NCBI GenBank assembly: GCA_036345935.2
Contig: JADWOT020000008.1
Span: forward strand, 5,621,114 to 5,685,113
Direction: 5' to 3'
Source of the DNA: Taenia hydatigena
Lineage: Eukaryota > Platyhelminthes > Cestoda > Cyclophyllidea > Taeniidae
Length of the DNA stretch: 64,000 nucleotides
Position numbers and translations under genes: made by a program. Shown here piece after piece: positions 1-12,880 of the stretch. The first letter of the stretch is position 1. Every line of letters starts with the position of its first letter. Under the pieces are notes generated by a model, which saw nothing but the letters and a program-made list of their open reading frames with translations, searched no databases and was not told the DNA's origin.

Positions 1-299
1 TTCTCATCGTTGTTCTCACCCTCCCATCTCGTCATTCCAGAGACGTCAGAGGGTGAATACGGATAAATACTGTAAGGATTAAGGGCAAGTTATGCTACCA
101 AACCCTCCCTCTCTCGTGTTTTTAAGTTATTTTTCCTTTCTTTCCTTGCTTCATTCGCATGCGCCATTTTAGCGCCATCCCATCTGGTGTTTAGTGTATA
201 TTGCATGGAAGAGGAAAACTATGATTAGCCTTTGTCAAGTGTGGCATTTGTGACAAAATTGCAATTTCTTTTATTTAGATCAAATGGCTAGATGAGTGG

Positions 300-1330
300 T
301 TAAACAAACAGGCTAATGAATGGACGAAAAGAAGGAAAATAAAGCACGATGCACTGCAGCACTGCACAGACACTACTCACGATGTTCATTTCCAATCCTC
401 ATCCCTCCTCCCTTTCTCTCCTTCATCCCATCTTAAAAGCTCTTTGTTCTTTTGCCCTACTTCAACCATTTTTTTCGTGTTTAGCTGAACATCCATGTCA
501 CATTACTTCTACTGGAGGAATGCACGCACCATTATTGTCTCTGTAATGCAAGACAACGCTTCGCCCAAGCATGGGCTTAAGGATGCGCATCAGAAGCACC
601 CCTTCCTTTATTAGAGATAAGTCATTCATTTCCTTATTCATTTCCTACCTTGCACTACGCTCACTGTGCTGTGCTTACTTTGCTTGTCTTCTACATGCAA
701 TCACAATCACTTAATAAGCGGCAGAACCAGGGGATCCTCTTATGTATGATGACTCGTACAACATTTATGTTCCAATTTGGAGGCACTGCGGCACCTCTGC
801 ATGACTAGGTTTGACTAGATCTGACCAGATTTGACTGGATCACAACAGACACTATCGGCCACTTAGGCGAGATTCTGACAGATGCGAATAAAATAGAAAA
901 AGAATAGAGTAGATTGGGCTATTGGATCTATCGTGCCTTCCAAATCCTCAGGGGTGCCTTGTACATCACCATTCAAGTCGACCTCACAACTAATTCGGTC
1001 CGATCATCCGGCTTGACACAACTCCATGTCATGTGATTTGAGACTTTCTCACTCTTATCGACTTGACCCGCCTTTACGCCATGTGAAAAGAGACTGTCTC
1101 ATTCTTTCTCGTAGATATTAGAGATCAAGATGCACGCATAAGAAGTAGGTCCAATAAAGTCCATCAAATGGTTGAAGAGGAGTCCTCTACAACGCAACTT
1201 TGGACTCTCAAGTATTGTGCCCCTCATTATGTCCCACCGTGCGTGCTCCATGCATTCATTTGAACTGAAAAAGGAGAAGTGAGTAGTCCCTATGATGGAT
1301 TTCCTTGCCTTTGAATTTTATTTTAGAGGC
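300..1330. repeat. dispersed repeat, copy A
   Basis: This segment shares a collinear series of similar blocks with about 15,340-16,170, in the same orientation. Both contain a gcacgatgca block, then a ggat..gcgcat/gcgtat..gcacc block, a gacagatg..aataaa-type block, and a cattatgtcccaccgtg / cattacgtcccaccgtg block followed by ttccttgcctt. The copies are diverged and gapped, as expected for an old interspersed or segmental repeat. Open frames inside (for example near 1,292-1,582) show no recognisable protein. The repeat class is unknown and the borders are approximate. Confidence 0.5.
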
Positions 1331-3189
1331 ACGAGAATGTCTTGCTCCCCTGGATCTCTCACATTTCAATTCTCCCCTCCCTTTGTTATGACCGATTATG
1401 TCCACCAGCAATCGGAGTTAAAATGCATACATGCCTACCTAGACTATCAGTACCAACACCAGTACAAGGCGGTCGGTTTTGGCTTGACGAGCAGCGTGTA
1501 TTTCAGATACAGCTTCTGGCACCGCATCAGTGTTGCTGACAGTTTGCTACCAGAATCTAAGTCCGGATTTCCCTGCTGCTGAATTAATGCTAAGTAGCAG
1601 TTTTATGGCGAAACCAACAATTAAATTGGCATTCATTACGGTGGCGTTGTTGGCAAGCGAATGTTGCGTAAGGAAGAGGGGCATCCATCCATCTGACACT
1701 GGTGGGTAACAAATGAATGATAACACCTGTGCCAACCCAAAAAACTTTCGGGTGCCTCGGGTGCAGAATTCATAAGTTCTGATGGCCGTGTTGGCTAAAA
1801 CATAAAGTGCAATGTGGGCGGAAGAGATGGTCCATTTACCGCTGAATAGTCACGAGACGCTGATGGATTTTTCCACGTGCCACATCAAACGTTACCCATA
1901 TTCCACTAACTTTTACAATATGCAGGATAGAATCATGTGGATCAACTTTATCATTATTTACACATTTTGTTGGATTTCTTACAGACCTCTGCAACATCAG
2001 CTTCAACGCAGCGTCAAAAACACAACCACTAGAATAAGGGAGTAACGAACATTCCCGTGATAAACCGCCTTGTAATATAGGCGATTAATTAGATAATGAA
2101 TCCGAACTAAGTAGAAGTAGTTCCCTCCATGCTGTCTCAAACACCTTACGTGACTGAAGGTGGAAAGTGTACCCGCGAGTGAGGTTGTCTAACGGAAGAG
2201 AAACAACACAGGTACAACATTATCTTGCATTAGATAGATACAAAGTAGGGGCGGTGTGCGCCAGCTTCACTAACCACTCAAATATGCTTGATGAAAAAGC
2301 TGCCAAATAGTCCTGATATTGCTCATTTCGTGTGAATGAGAGCGCCACGAAGTCTGCCGTCTTGATGAAGAAGTATGCATGCCAAGTACTTAAAAGATGT
2401 GGAGGCAGGTGGGAGAATAGAGGCACAGAAGAATAATGTTTGTTACTCCGTTTAGGGTGCAGCCGCATAGGGACAAGCACAATGTTGTGCTCGTACCAAC
2501 TTCACATGCAAACCCTCCTCCTTACTAACACTTTGATGAATGCCTCACCAACTGGTAGAATTTAGTAAGCACAAATCAGCATCAAGGTGAGGTAAGTTCC
2601 AGCCGAATAAAATTTTAACATTCATCACGTCAAGCCAAGCCAGTGTGAAACCACCTAACGAATAAAGGACTACCAAATTCACCCATTGCAAAGAGAAGCA
2701 AAGTGAAATGCAACGTGGATTTGTAAAAGCGAAAAAAATTGTGCAACACAAATTATGACGAAAGCTAGATGAAGTAGGAGGAGAAAGATGGTATTCCTAA
2801 AGAGTTGATGCCTGAAGAGCCTTATCAAAATAAATGGTTAATACTTGTTGATTAGGTCCTATTTGTCACTGTTTCTCTCGTAAATATGCTAAAACAAGTG
2901 AAGTAGACAATAATTTGGGGAAAAGTAATCGAGATCCAAGCTGGACACAACGGAGCGGAGAAAAGCACAACGACATACGGGTGCCATCAAAGAATCGCTT
3001 TCAAAACTGACGTCCTTCACGCCCACCAGATGGAATCGAGGATGGCACTTGTAGTGCCCCCTGTGGGGGCAGATTTGCAGACTGTCATTACTAATAGCGA
3101 GAGAAGAAAAAGCATTGAGAGTTGCCAAGCCGGTGGGAGAGCATGTTGCCACGACAAAGCGCTAGACTGGGCAAGAGCATGCTTTGTGA
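1331..3189. other. non-coding or unassigned stretch
   Basis: I see only short open frames without domain motifs or convincing splice borders. The end of the stretch runs into the region just upstream of the retroelement relic and may contain its decayed gag part, but I found no zinc-knuckle pattern I could defend. Confidence 0.4.
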
Positions 3190-3760
3190 AGCGTGCGGTA
3201 GACACTGGTAGAGCTAGACCCATCTATTAACCACCCAGACACATACCACGACCAAGTTACCAAAAGCTTCTGCGATCGTGCTAATGAAGAAGATCAACCA
3301 TAGCATGCAATCTAACATGGACTACAGGAGTCTGAACGTCGTAACTAAGAAGGACGCATCTTCTCTACTTTACATAATCGAATCGCTAGACCTGTCAATT
3401 CGGCTTCAATAGTTCCTCACTCTTGCATCCACCTTTGGATGGTGGAATATGGTAGCGGTGAGGCGTACAGATGTGATGGAGCCTTTGCATTGCAAAATGC
3501 GCAATATGAATTCCGAAAAGTGCCATTTAGTCTGTGGCGTAGCGACCACGCAACAGCGTTACATGTAGCTAACATAAGTAGGTTTCTTCCCAGAGAAAAG
3601 TATGACCTACCTCGATAATCTCTTCGTCTTGGATATGGACATCTAAGAGCAAAATGTCAACCTAACACTGTGTTGAACTGCCTTTAAGACATAGGGTTGA
3701 CATTGAGTTTAAAAAAACAGTTTCCTGCAAAGAGTCGTCACTACTCTAAAGCATGCACTC
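3190..3760 (+). mobile_element. decayed Ty3/gypsy-type reverse transcriptase fragment
   Basis: The plus strand encodes the pieces of an LTR-retrotransposon reverse transcriptase in the expected order, but broken. Around 3,195-3,225 the reading VDTGRARPI resembles the segment just before gypsy RT. From 3,272 there is DYRSLNVVTKKDA (the DYR.LN..T.KD motif), then an in-frame TAG. After a frame change YEFRKVPFSL appears near 3,510 (family YEF..mPFGL). YLDNL near 3,605 stands where the catalytic YxDD motif belongs, with the second Asp replaced by Asn. GLTLSLKK follows near 3,705. Stops and frameshifts show it is dead. I found no LTRs, integrase or RNase H. Copies like this normally encode replication of the element; this one cannot. 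Confidence 0.72.
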
Positions 3761-5369
3761 GTCAGAAGGAATGGCAGCACCAAAATATTGTGAATAACGA
3801 GTGAGCACATGACCAACACTGTTTAAGAAACAAAGCTTGGCGGTTTCTTAGGTTTGGCAAATCATTTGTTTTAAGTGAATTTGCATGTTAATACTAGGAA
3901 ATAGTCAACAGCCCATAAAACTGGTCAATATCCTTTACGTCGGTCTTGATCGACCATCTGGAGCACGTGTGATGGAGTTGCAGGGAGTCCCATTTTGCTA
4001 GGGAGACGCCATATCCGTATAATTGCTCCTCATCCACCCAACCCTTATGTCTCGTGCCCTGAACCATCCATGCAATGGGTGACGCGAGTCATAAGATACT
4101 ACGAAGTAATGCAGCACAAAATAATACACTCATTTTTAGTTTCTCAAATAATGCCACTTGCAACATCAGCAAAAAATGTAGTGATCTTTCACATCAAAGT
4201 AGTATGGCGTATGAAAACAGGTACAAGTAAGGATTTGCTTAGTTTAGCTTAGTCCTTTGACAGCACGCTATCTCAGTCTGTACCAGTATTTACAATGCAT
4301 CACTAAAATCAACTTGGACTTACCAAAATCGAACTGAAGCCATAATGCACTCCTACGTCTCTCAATACAGAAGTGGTGCGCTTAACGATCAATTTCACCA
4401 AGCAATTCGGTTGCAGTAAAATGTAGCTGCTGCTCTCTCACCACTATCTAGAGACTCTTTTGACAGCACTGAGCTATAAGGACAAATAAGAGGTGTTAGG
4501 CGGCTCTAAGCACGGTCAGAAGGCTATTCCACAGTACAGCGGCACTACAACTTGCATTCGATTCCCACACACTAACAAATCAGTTAGAGGAACCACAAGG
4601 CAGATTTGTTTTGCTCCACAAGTGGATTCTTTAGCTTGAGATGAGTCATTTCCTTGCTTCTCTATTAAAAGAACACTTAAACACCCATTCAAGCTGTGGT
4701 GATGCCTATCCGAACCGTAACAGTAAGTAACTTCACCCCCATACCTCGTCCACGTCGGTCAACATGAGACTTCATCATCCCCACGTTCATCTTTTGGCAA
4801 AGAAACACAAATAAGGGAAAAATTTTTAAAATTTGCTGATGATGGAAAATTTACAGGAACACACAACACTGTAAAGATATCATCACATCTTTGAGAGAAA
4901 GATGTAGGCATCAGGAACAGCGGGATTCAGGATTTTGAGAGTTTGTGTTGTTCAACATTAAAGTCCAGCCAAAAGACACAATTGATCGCTTCAGTGCTCC
5001 CTTTGCCTCTTGACGCATGGTCCTCGTTAACTTCACGATAGCAGCAATGTTTTTTTCATCCACAAATTGCACTTACAATCCGCTTTGAACAGCGGGCCTC
5101 CCGTCTGCGTTCGATTTACACACCATCGACACTTGGACCTGCGAAACAAAAAAAAGCAAACTCGGGTTGTAAAAAGCCTTCATCAATACAAAGGAAATAA
5201 AATCTAACCAGACGTGCCGGTTTTCTATCCACATGAGCAATCATAATTTATCGCAACTGAGTAAAGTAGGAAGCGCTAGCTGACGCTGTGCACGAAACAG
5301 ACATCATTTATCAAAGATGACACAGACAAGCGTCTGTGCCTGTGTAAAACTAGGTGCGGTGGTTGGTTT
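3761..5369. other. unassigned stretch, possibly more retroelement debris
   Basis: No recognisable protein motif. A minus-strand donor-like sequence (GTAAGTCC read from about 4,319) follows a short open stretch, but no acceptor or domain supports an exon. It may hold the decayed 3' part of the retroelement to its left. Confidence 0.3.
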
Positions 5370-5560
5370 TTAGCCTACTTTACGGTTCCCAGCGTCTACT
5401 TTGCACAACTGCTCAATGCCTTCAGGTGTGCCTGCAATTAGAACGTCATCTTCTCTTTTGTGTCCACCCAGAGGAATATCACAATTGATGTGTTTACAAA
5501 ACCGAAGTGATGCGATATGCATGGAACTGTTCCTTCTGAACAAAACGCTACACACATACT
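5370..5560 (-). pseudogene. KH-domain-like fragment (weak)
   Basis: The minus strand reads CDIPLGGHKREDDVLIAGTP followed directly by EGIEQL. This resembles the second half of a type I KH RNA-binding domain as seen in vigilin-like proteins: a short beta strand with a hydrophobic/Asp/Ile pattern, a charged loop, then a V.I.G.pegve strand-helix. The GxxG loop and first helix that should precede it were not found, and the frame ends in a stop right after a charged stretch. If it is KH, it is one partial domain of a multi-exon RNA-binding protein or a relic. A chance frame is also possible. Confidence 0.22.
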
Positions 5561-5603
5561 GCAGCCTGGTAGGTGTCGGCAGCTGGATCCCATCAAAGAC
5601 CAT

Positions 5604-8600
5604 ACACCACTAAACAGTTTACACTGATAGAATGCAGACTATAACCACTCGTCTTACTGCTCTTTGGTTCGACAAACTCTGGCGATAGTAAGATGGATGT
5701 GTAGTGTGTGAAGAACATTGCACAAGCTAAAACAACCTATGACCCAAGAGACCACCCGCTCTCGAATTGAAGTTTGAGCGGGACTGGAAATCTCAGGGGT
5801 TGTTGTGAGAAGAATAGTACACGTCGAGGACTCGCCCAGGAAGTAAGACAAGGAACAACTTTTACAAACAGGGCATGCAAGTTCTGCTTATTAATCCCTT
5901 CACTTTATGAATGACAAGCACTTATAGGCTTAAGGCAAAGAGAGCACGGAAACAAGTAATTCACAAAAGAACGTGAGGCTGGATTAATAAACACTGCTTA
6001 ATTTCAAGTGTCAAAAGCTAAGAAGTTATCAATAACTTGAACTCACTTATGAATTATTTGCAAGGTTGGAGGCAGGAGTCATGAAGCTGCGCTGAAATCG
6101 CTTGTCTGACCAAATAACCAAAACAAAATGGCTACTTCTTTATTTCACGCCTTCCGAAAGGTATAATTTTACGCAAACTAAGCAAAATTCTCGAAGATCA
6201 ATGAAAAGGAATGCACAAAGGCGACCAGCAAAATCATTGCAGCACTTACAGCTTAAGGAAAGAAATCAAACTACCTAACTTTGCAAGCGAAAAATCCAAC
6301 GCTTTATTAAGAGTCTGTGAATAGCTGAATGTCTACCGTTTGCAAGTTAACAGGAGGCAAATGGACTCGTCTCGTCAAGCTATCGTCTTTAAACTCCCTT
6401 TTAAACGCATTAGCTTCCACGAGAAAGATGCGGAATTGAATAGAGTCGACAAAAAGTAGTGCCTAAAGGAAGACGTGGCCAACTGAATAACGGGAGCTCT
6501 TTGTCACTCGCTCATGGAAAATCGAAATTAATCCTCAGTTACAAACGAAAGAGGAATGAACAATTATGGAAATTCAGCCACCCTTCTCAAAACCACTTAA
6601 AAAAGGTAATTAATTAGAATCTTGCGAAGCGCTAAACGTGGACAAGTAGAAAACGTATGAAATATGAAGTTAAAAGTGCAAACGAATCGTCTATAATTCC
6701 GACAATAAAAAGGGGATTCTTACACAAAAAGAAGGGAGTTACCTCATGCTTCCCACCAAACATAGAACCAAGATAGAGCATGGGAAGCAATAATGCAGTG
6801 GTCAATTGTTAAAACACTACGCACCAAGTACTCGATGTCGATTCTCATGCTTACAGTGGTAGACAAAGTTCTATGCAATGGCCTCTGATTAAATCTGGCA
6901 GCCTTGTGAGCAGACATTTACCTGTACTTAGATACCTTGATGATTGATGATGATGCCCGGCTTTTCAGCACTGCCGCATCTCATCTTCGGCAGAATCTGC
7001 GCCCTTGAAGCAACAGCGCTTGACACCTGCCTCCCTTATTACCTTCGTTCGGTGCAAAAATCAGCGACTTGAGCAATTATTAACACGAATTTGGTGTTTT
7101 GTGCCTCCAATCAGTAGCTTTCCATTTTCCCGACCAAGGCGCCTCCTTCTAGCATCTTTCTGTGAACACAGTAGACAAGTCCGTCTCGGCCAGCATCGCA
7201 TATGCCGGAAAGCTCAGTCCTCAATGCCATTCTGGTTTCATATAGGACAGCATAGCAGTACTCATTTAATTTTCTGTTTCGTTGGTTCATTTTGAGTAAA
7301 CATCTGAGTAAAGCAAATATTGTATGGTCAATCCCAAATCCAGTGAGTAAACAAACTCATAATTCAATTATCGGGTGTTTTTTTACCAATCTTCACTCCC
7401 GGCCATCATCCGCCTTTTTATTAAATCAGTTTGTCTATGCCTTTACACTTTCAGTCTTCAATCATTCATCTGCTTAACTTGTCCCGCGTTACATTTAGGA
7501 ATTTTTAATTCGATGCTTCACGCGCTTATTTGATGCTCTCAGCTCTTTGCAAGTATCCTTTACTTGACTTAAAATCTTTCATCTCTCCAGCATGTCATTT
7601 TTAGGCAAATTGCCAAAGTGCATCGTACTTGTACTCTCCATTTAAACAACATTTGCACAAGATGAAATCGCTGGCTATTTGACAATATTCGCTTGTTAGC
7701 ACGTTCATCGAGTAGCACACCCAATGTCTTGACTTTTCTTTATTGTTTTTCAGGTTCTTGAGTGCTGCTTTGTGGTGCGATGAGAGTTTCATTAAAAGGC
7801 AAAATCCAGTAATCAGCACAGCGAGAGGGCAAAAAGTAAGCTTTTACAGGCCATTAAAAGTAGTTAGACCTAATGTCTTTTAAAGGATTGAAGATTAGTA
7901 CCCTATCTTGTCAATCTAACTTAAAGCGCAGGTCACAATCTGGGTTTTATGTGGATTGTGTCCTCATTTCTGTCAAAGTTCCACCAAAATAATCGGTTAC
8001 CAGATCCAGGGATTGGGAAGAACAACTCAACTTGTCCAACGCGCGCGTGTCTGCCTGCTGTTGATTAGCAAAATGCTAGGCGGAAACGCATGTCGGGTGT
8101 AGGTTTGATTCCGAGTGCGTTTCCAATGTCATTCGGCCGTTTAGTATTGGGCTTGGAGTGATTGCTATTGCACCTAAGTTGCAGCTAAGGAAATACCCAG
8201 ATAAGCAGGAGCAAGTAATGCATCAGGGTCAATTCCCAATGCATTCTTATAGGCATCCACGTAGGTGAAAACTCTTAAGTCTTTAAACAGAAAAGATCTT
8301 CTGAATTCCAAAAACAATCTACCCATTATATGATCGACATCAACAAATCTATTAATTAATCATTTAGTCACTCACAAAAACGGATAAAATGAATTGTCAG
8401 GTATTGTGCTTTCTAATGGTAAAAGAGTTGCCGTGGTTCATCTCGTGGTTGTCAAGCGAAGCTAGACCATTGCTGGCTCGACCATTTTTAGATCAATGGA
8501 GTCTGGAATAAAACAAAGAGCGGGCTTAACAGACAAACTCAACGCTTTATAATTCCCTGCAGGTGGAGCAGTAAATGGCTAACACTGACTCACAAGAAGA

Positions 8601-8957
8601 TTAAGGCCAACGTTCAAGTCATGGAAGCGAATAGGCCTGCAGTGTCTAAAGCAGGGGAGACAGACACGTAATTTGTGGTAGTTGCGGGAGTTATTACAGA
8701 TCACTTGGTCTTAATGTATTCTCATCCCCACTCGTGCGGAATGACAAATTTCCTCCACATCGATAATCGACTTTGCATAATGAGGCAATTCGCACTGCCT
8801 TGCTAGACGCACCTGCTTAACTCTGTAGTCTATTTCATGGCAGAGGGCAATGCAAATGTACATACAGAATTGTTTTGGTCGTCGATTTCTCTCGCTCAAA
8901 TCTAGTCACTTTTAATCGGTAGATCATTGGTCTATAAAATGAGTAGGAAGGACTCAC
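5604..8957. other. unassigned; one tRNA-like box
   Basis: Only short frames without motifs. At 8,101-8,111 the sequence ggtttgattcc matches an RNA polymerase III B box (GGTTCRANTCC) with a loose A-box-like stretch upstream. That could mark a tRNA-derived SINE or a tRNA relic. I could not fold a convincing cloverleaf, so no tRNA is called. The third exon of the FN3 gene at its right edge would be expected in 8.0-8.9 kb, but no hydrophobic C-terminal exon was found. Confidence 0.3.
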
Positions 8958-9265
8958 CTCCTTTCGAACGCGGTGTAGTCAAATTCAGTAGTTTACTGAG
9001 GTTGCTGGTGTATTTGTGCTTCAACAAAAGTCCCTTTTGCGTGATTGCCCTGACATAGGCAGAGATAGTTCGTCCCAACAACAAACTTGTAGTTGTAGCT
9101 TTGGCTTGAAGAGGACATAATTTTCGCCCTGCCACCTATTGTCGAGATACCAATCGATGATATAGCCAACAATATCGCCGAGGGATTGAGGCGGTGGATC
9201 CCACTTCATGTGCACTGTGTAAGGGTTGATTGCTTCAAGATGCACGTTCTCAGGAACACCAGGGT
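8958..9265 (-). pseudogene. fibronectin type III domain exon with one frameshift; oncosphere-antigen-like
   Basis: One exon with a consensus acceptor (TTTGTGCAG before base 9,265) and donor (GAG then GTGAGT at 8,957). It encodes a single FN3 domain: PGVPENVHLEAI at the start, the core Trp in VHMKWDPPP, GYIIDWY in strand C, then YVLFKPK. In a second frame it continues with LLLGRTISAYVRAITQKG, the L.pgT.Y...v.A....G signature of strands E-G. The exon is 308 nt; the two phase-1 borders need a multiple of three, so one indel lies near 9,085-9,115. Phase-1 borders are usual for FN3 exons. The signal-peptide exon at 10,372-10,420 joins in phase. Cestode host-protective oncosphere antigens (EG95/45W/TSOL type) have signal-peptide and FN3 exons in this order. 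The family name is inference; the FN3 call is strong. The indel means a pseudogene or an assembly error. Confidence 0.68.
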
Positions 9266-10371
9266 CTGCACAAATGGGATAGTATCGGTTTGTCATTAGA
9301 GCCGGGAACATCCTAAAGCTTCTTCTGTTTTCGTGTACCTACTTGTCGGCATTTAAATAGAGGCAGATGAAAATTAGCCTAGCATCAGGGCGATTGAAAG
9401 AACTTCACTTGCTAAATGTGCACAACGTGATTATAAGATAGTGAGTAGAAGATAGACCTGCACACTTTTGCTTAGCTAGCGACGAATCAAGCATCATTCT
9501 AGAATTATTCGGCGATAAGATTCCATGCAATACGACTCCATGTCATTATCGGCTCCTATTCTTTATGTGGCCTTTCGCGTATCACATATCTAGTAATTTA
9601 GGATGGTGGTGCAAAACAGGCAAAACATAAAAGGTGCATGAGAAAATTTGCTCCCATGGCCGTTTCGCACGCCTGTGATAGTAGACAGGAGGTATTCAGG
9701 CGATTAAGATTAATATAAGTTTGAGGATCAAGGTAGCAAGAAATCGTCTGTGGTCAGGGTTTGACAGGAAAAGGATAAACAATAGTTAACAAAATCAGCA
9801 CGGTTCTGTTATACAACTTGGCATGAAATGTCCCTCGCGACGCACCAATGAACTTTGTTTCTCTGTTAGTTACCAAATGCAATTAATTATGTCGTGTTAA
9901 CTTCACCTTACACATTGGTAGAAGCTGTACTTCGGTTGTAGTTGACCAAGTCAGACGGAAATGTGTGCGACGCCTTTTATAAAACTGGTTAATTTGACAC
10001 GTGTGACATGTAAAAGGGTGCAAAGCTAGACAAAGTCTTATTCGTCACAAAATTAGCGCATATATAAAGGCACTATAAAGGCAAAGAGGTCAAGTGCAAA
10101 AAAGGATAAGCAGCAGGCATATTAACAAGGAAAGAAGCCAGCCGTACCAAGTTTATTAGACTGTGATGTCATACTACGCAAGGCGTTGGGATGCAATGCA
10201 TCGAGATATAAGCGGGTAAAAGTAGATAATTCATCTATTGCCAATTTCAGCAGTTTCTACAATGAGAAACTTCACTATCCTTGTCAGGTTTACTAATCTG
10301 GAAAATACTCTCACCTAGCAAATAGCTTTTTCACTGGTGCTGATCAGTGTAAGGATAAGAAGACAACTTAC

Positions 10372-10420
10372 TGATTGCCAATGCAACGTCTTCATACGTA
10401 ATGGAAGTTGCCAACAACAT
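10372..10420 (-). CDS. candidate signal-peptide first exon of the FN3 gene
   Basis: Reading minus from the ATG at 10,420-10,418 gives MLLATSITYEDVALAI, then one base and a consensus donor GTAAGT. The codons just upstream read LCL before an in-frame stop, so the hydrophobic stretch LCLMLLATS may once have been longer and lost its original start. The exon ends in phase 1. The FN3 exon 1.1 kb downstream starts in phase 1, so both join in frame to give Asn before PGVPENV. A short hydrophobic leader split from a single FN3 domain by a phase-1 intron is the layout known for tapeworm oncosphere antigens, which are secreted or membrane-tethered on the infective embryo. The 1,106-bp gap would be intron 1. 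No promoter is assigned. Confidence 0.45.
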
Positions 10421-11862
10421 GAGGCAAAGTTAAAAGGACACTTCTTATTTTGAGAAATAAATTGCATTCACAATCCGCCTAAGTGTACTTTTAAATGTGT
10501 TGTTAATTGATGTTAGCCCATGGGCTGTAAGTTCTTGAACTACTAACCAAATTGTGCATTCACGCGCAAACTATGGAACCACATGTTCTTGAATTGCTTG
10601 AGCGGTTGTGTTAAGGACGCTGATAAGTGCGCCTACTGTTACAATGCGCCTTTCACATTCAATTGGTTGAGGCTTTCGTTTTATGAGGAGATGTGACATT
10701 GTGACTAGTCAATGTGCACAGTCTTACGCAAAATTTCACGCAGACACCATGACAAAGGCAGTAGAGAGGACTATGGTGGCTAAATCAGCAAATGCATATT
10801 CACCAGTTGTAATGAATGCAGGATTCGACACCAAACCTTCAACGCGGTCATTCTGGGTTGATGAGAGACCCTCTCAGCAGAAAACTCTTCTGCATCCATT
10901 CGATACGAGCCACTCTCTTCAAGGTATTGCTGGCTCCTGCACATTAGCTAATTCCTAAGAGTGCACAACATGGCAGCTAAGACCATCATATTACCTGTGT
11001 ACGTTCTACCGTCTGCGACAGAGTTAATAGCGGGAAGTGATAAGAATGAGCCTGCAAAATTATAACGATGCTGACAACCAGCCACTGATGCCTTTAATAA
11101 ACCATTTGAGTGGACAGTCCTCCTTAAAAAGTAGTGCGGCAGACTTTTCAAGTCACTGTAATCTAAAAAAATCATTTATTGCTATTTTCACCGGTGTTAT
11201 TGCACACGCTGCATCGAAAATTTCAATCTGTTTTGCCATCAGTCATGAGGAAACCTTTTAAAGGATTAGTTGAGTAATCTAGAGTCTGCCCTTTTAGGTG
11301 AACTTACATTTACTCCGACTGCAGCTGTAAGGTGGAATAGAGAAACAATTTTACACATATTACCCAGACATTCGGAATGCACAAGCGGAACTTGCAATTA
11401 CTGTGACGCAGGTGGTATTGCTTCACCTAAATCAAGTCGATGTGCTCCTCATTGCACACAGTACATTTGTACCAACTTTCAGCCTTTTCTTTCACATTCC
11501 ACAACAAACTTATACGAGAAAATTAAACTAATCATAAAAAAGTTTCCTTTGGCGTAGGTAATGTTCTACTAACTGGCATATGTTTCATAATGTCTCATTC
11601 CCGCCGCATAAAATATGTATGACATGCATTTAATTTGTGCGATTTTAAATAATAGGGGCAAACTGAAAAAATCCATGAGGCATCTTAATTGCGTTTCCTG
11701 ATCAGCTGTAAAGATGTTCTTAATGGCCTCTCCACGGCGGACGTATGTCAGTCAGGAATGGTTGTTCATAAGCATCTCGGAAAGTAAGCACTCGGAAATA
11801 TGGGCAAAACAATGGCATGATTAGTGAATAGACATATGATGAACAACAAACCACTCACTTAC
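10421..11862. other. upstream region of the FN3 gene, unassigned
   Basis: No domain recognised. The plus-strand frame at 10,683-10,958 and overlapping frames near 11,000-11,260 on both strands have no motifs and no splice support. Confidence 0.3.
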
Positions 11863-12027
11863 CTTGGTCTCCCTAGGGAGCTCAATCTCGTCCTCTGAGT
11901 CGATAATAAGTGCTTCGCGTAGCTTTCTCGCGTCTTGCGGCTTCTCGTTGGAACTCCCAATTAAGAGATCTAAGGCTACGTCCTTCTGCTCCAGCACTTC
12001 CTTTATGCATTTGTGATTCGAATAAAA
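11863..12027 (-). CDS. candidate internal exon, acidic unknown protein
   Basis: A 55-codon open exon on the minus strand, bordered by an AG at 12,028-12,029 and a consensus donor (AAG then GTAAGTGAG) at 11,862. It begins in phase 0 and ends in phase 0. The product is strongly charged: KEVLEQKDVALDLLIG near the start, RKLREALIIDSEDEIELPRE near the end. Such Lys/Glu/Asp-rich helical sequence with a clean donor is typical of genuine exons of cytoplasmic proteins. I recognise no family. The acceptor is not certain, since other AGs lie nearby. It lies on the same strand as the FN3 gene but need not belong to it. Confidence 0.38.
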
Positions 12028-12811
12028 CTTCACACAAAACCACAAAAACCCCTAACTCAACGCATTTATAAATTTCAACCTTCTCACTCCCTTGCCACAA
12101 CGTGTCCTGACCTTGGCTCATTTATTATGAAATTTAGTGACCGCGCATCATTCGCAACCTTCGAAACGATGATCTTGAGGGCCAATCTCAGGCGTGATGA
12201 GTACATGTTTGCTTCAGTCATAATGCTTTAACATTTTCCGCATTTAATAGAAATAAAAATCGCATAGTCAGCTGCACTTCCAAATATCGCACAATGTTCA
12301 CAAGTTGGAACACTATGGGCCGAAAGATAGAATTAAAGCAAACCATCAACGGAATGAAGTGCGAAATTAGGAGCTCAGAATTATCCACTAAAAATGATAC
12401 CACATTAACTCCTGCATCGAATTCAACATTGCTTGATTTCAAATACCTTTGTTGCACTAACAAGGAGTGTGTGCCATCGCTTCATTTGAAAGTCACATGG
12501 TTGTCGATGCAAGAATGCATTTTTATTCAACCATAACCATAGCCCAAATCTACTCTAGGATAAAGTCATAGCATTTTCACTCTTCAATCATTTTAACTAA
12601 TCTTAAAAATGATAGAAATTAAGGGCTGTGCTTATGTAAATCAAAGAAAAAATAAAAGAAAATGGATGTGGCAGCATTTTTATCCGGCCGTGTAATAAGG
12701 CCTCTAGGAGAAAATAATAGTAGAACTTCTATTCGCTAATTCAGCTTGCATACCCAAATAGGAAATGCTAAAGGAAAGCTCGGTGTGAGCTGAAGTAAAG
12801 ATGTCTAATCA

Positions 12812-12817
12812 TTTATT
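12812..12817 (-). other. polyadenylation signal AATAAA of left W-rich gene
   Basis: TTTATT on the plus strand (AATAAA on minus), 64 bases past the stop codon of the left W-rich gene. It mirrors 13,644-13,649 exactly. Confidence 0.7.
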
Positions 12818-12880
12818 GAGTAGTCGCAAGCGATATACAGAAATGATAGCAGTGGGCACAGCCTCAGTGGTGGTTGATGT

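Noticed and set aside
8050..8130. tRNA gene
   Set aside because: A B box is present but no A box with correct spacing and no cloverleaf could be drawn.
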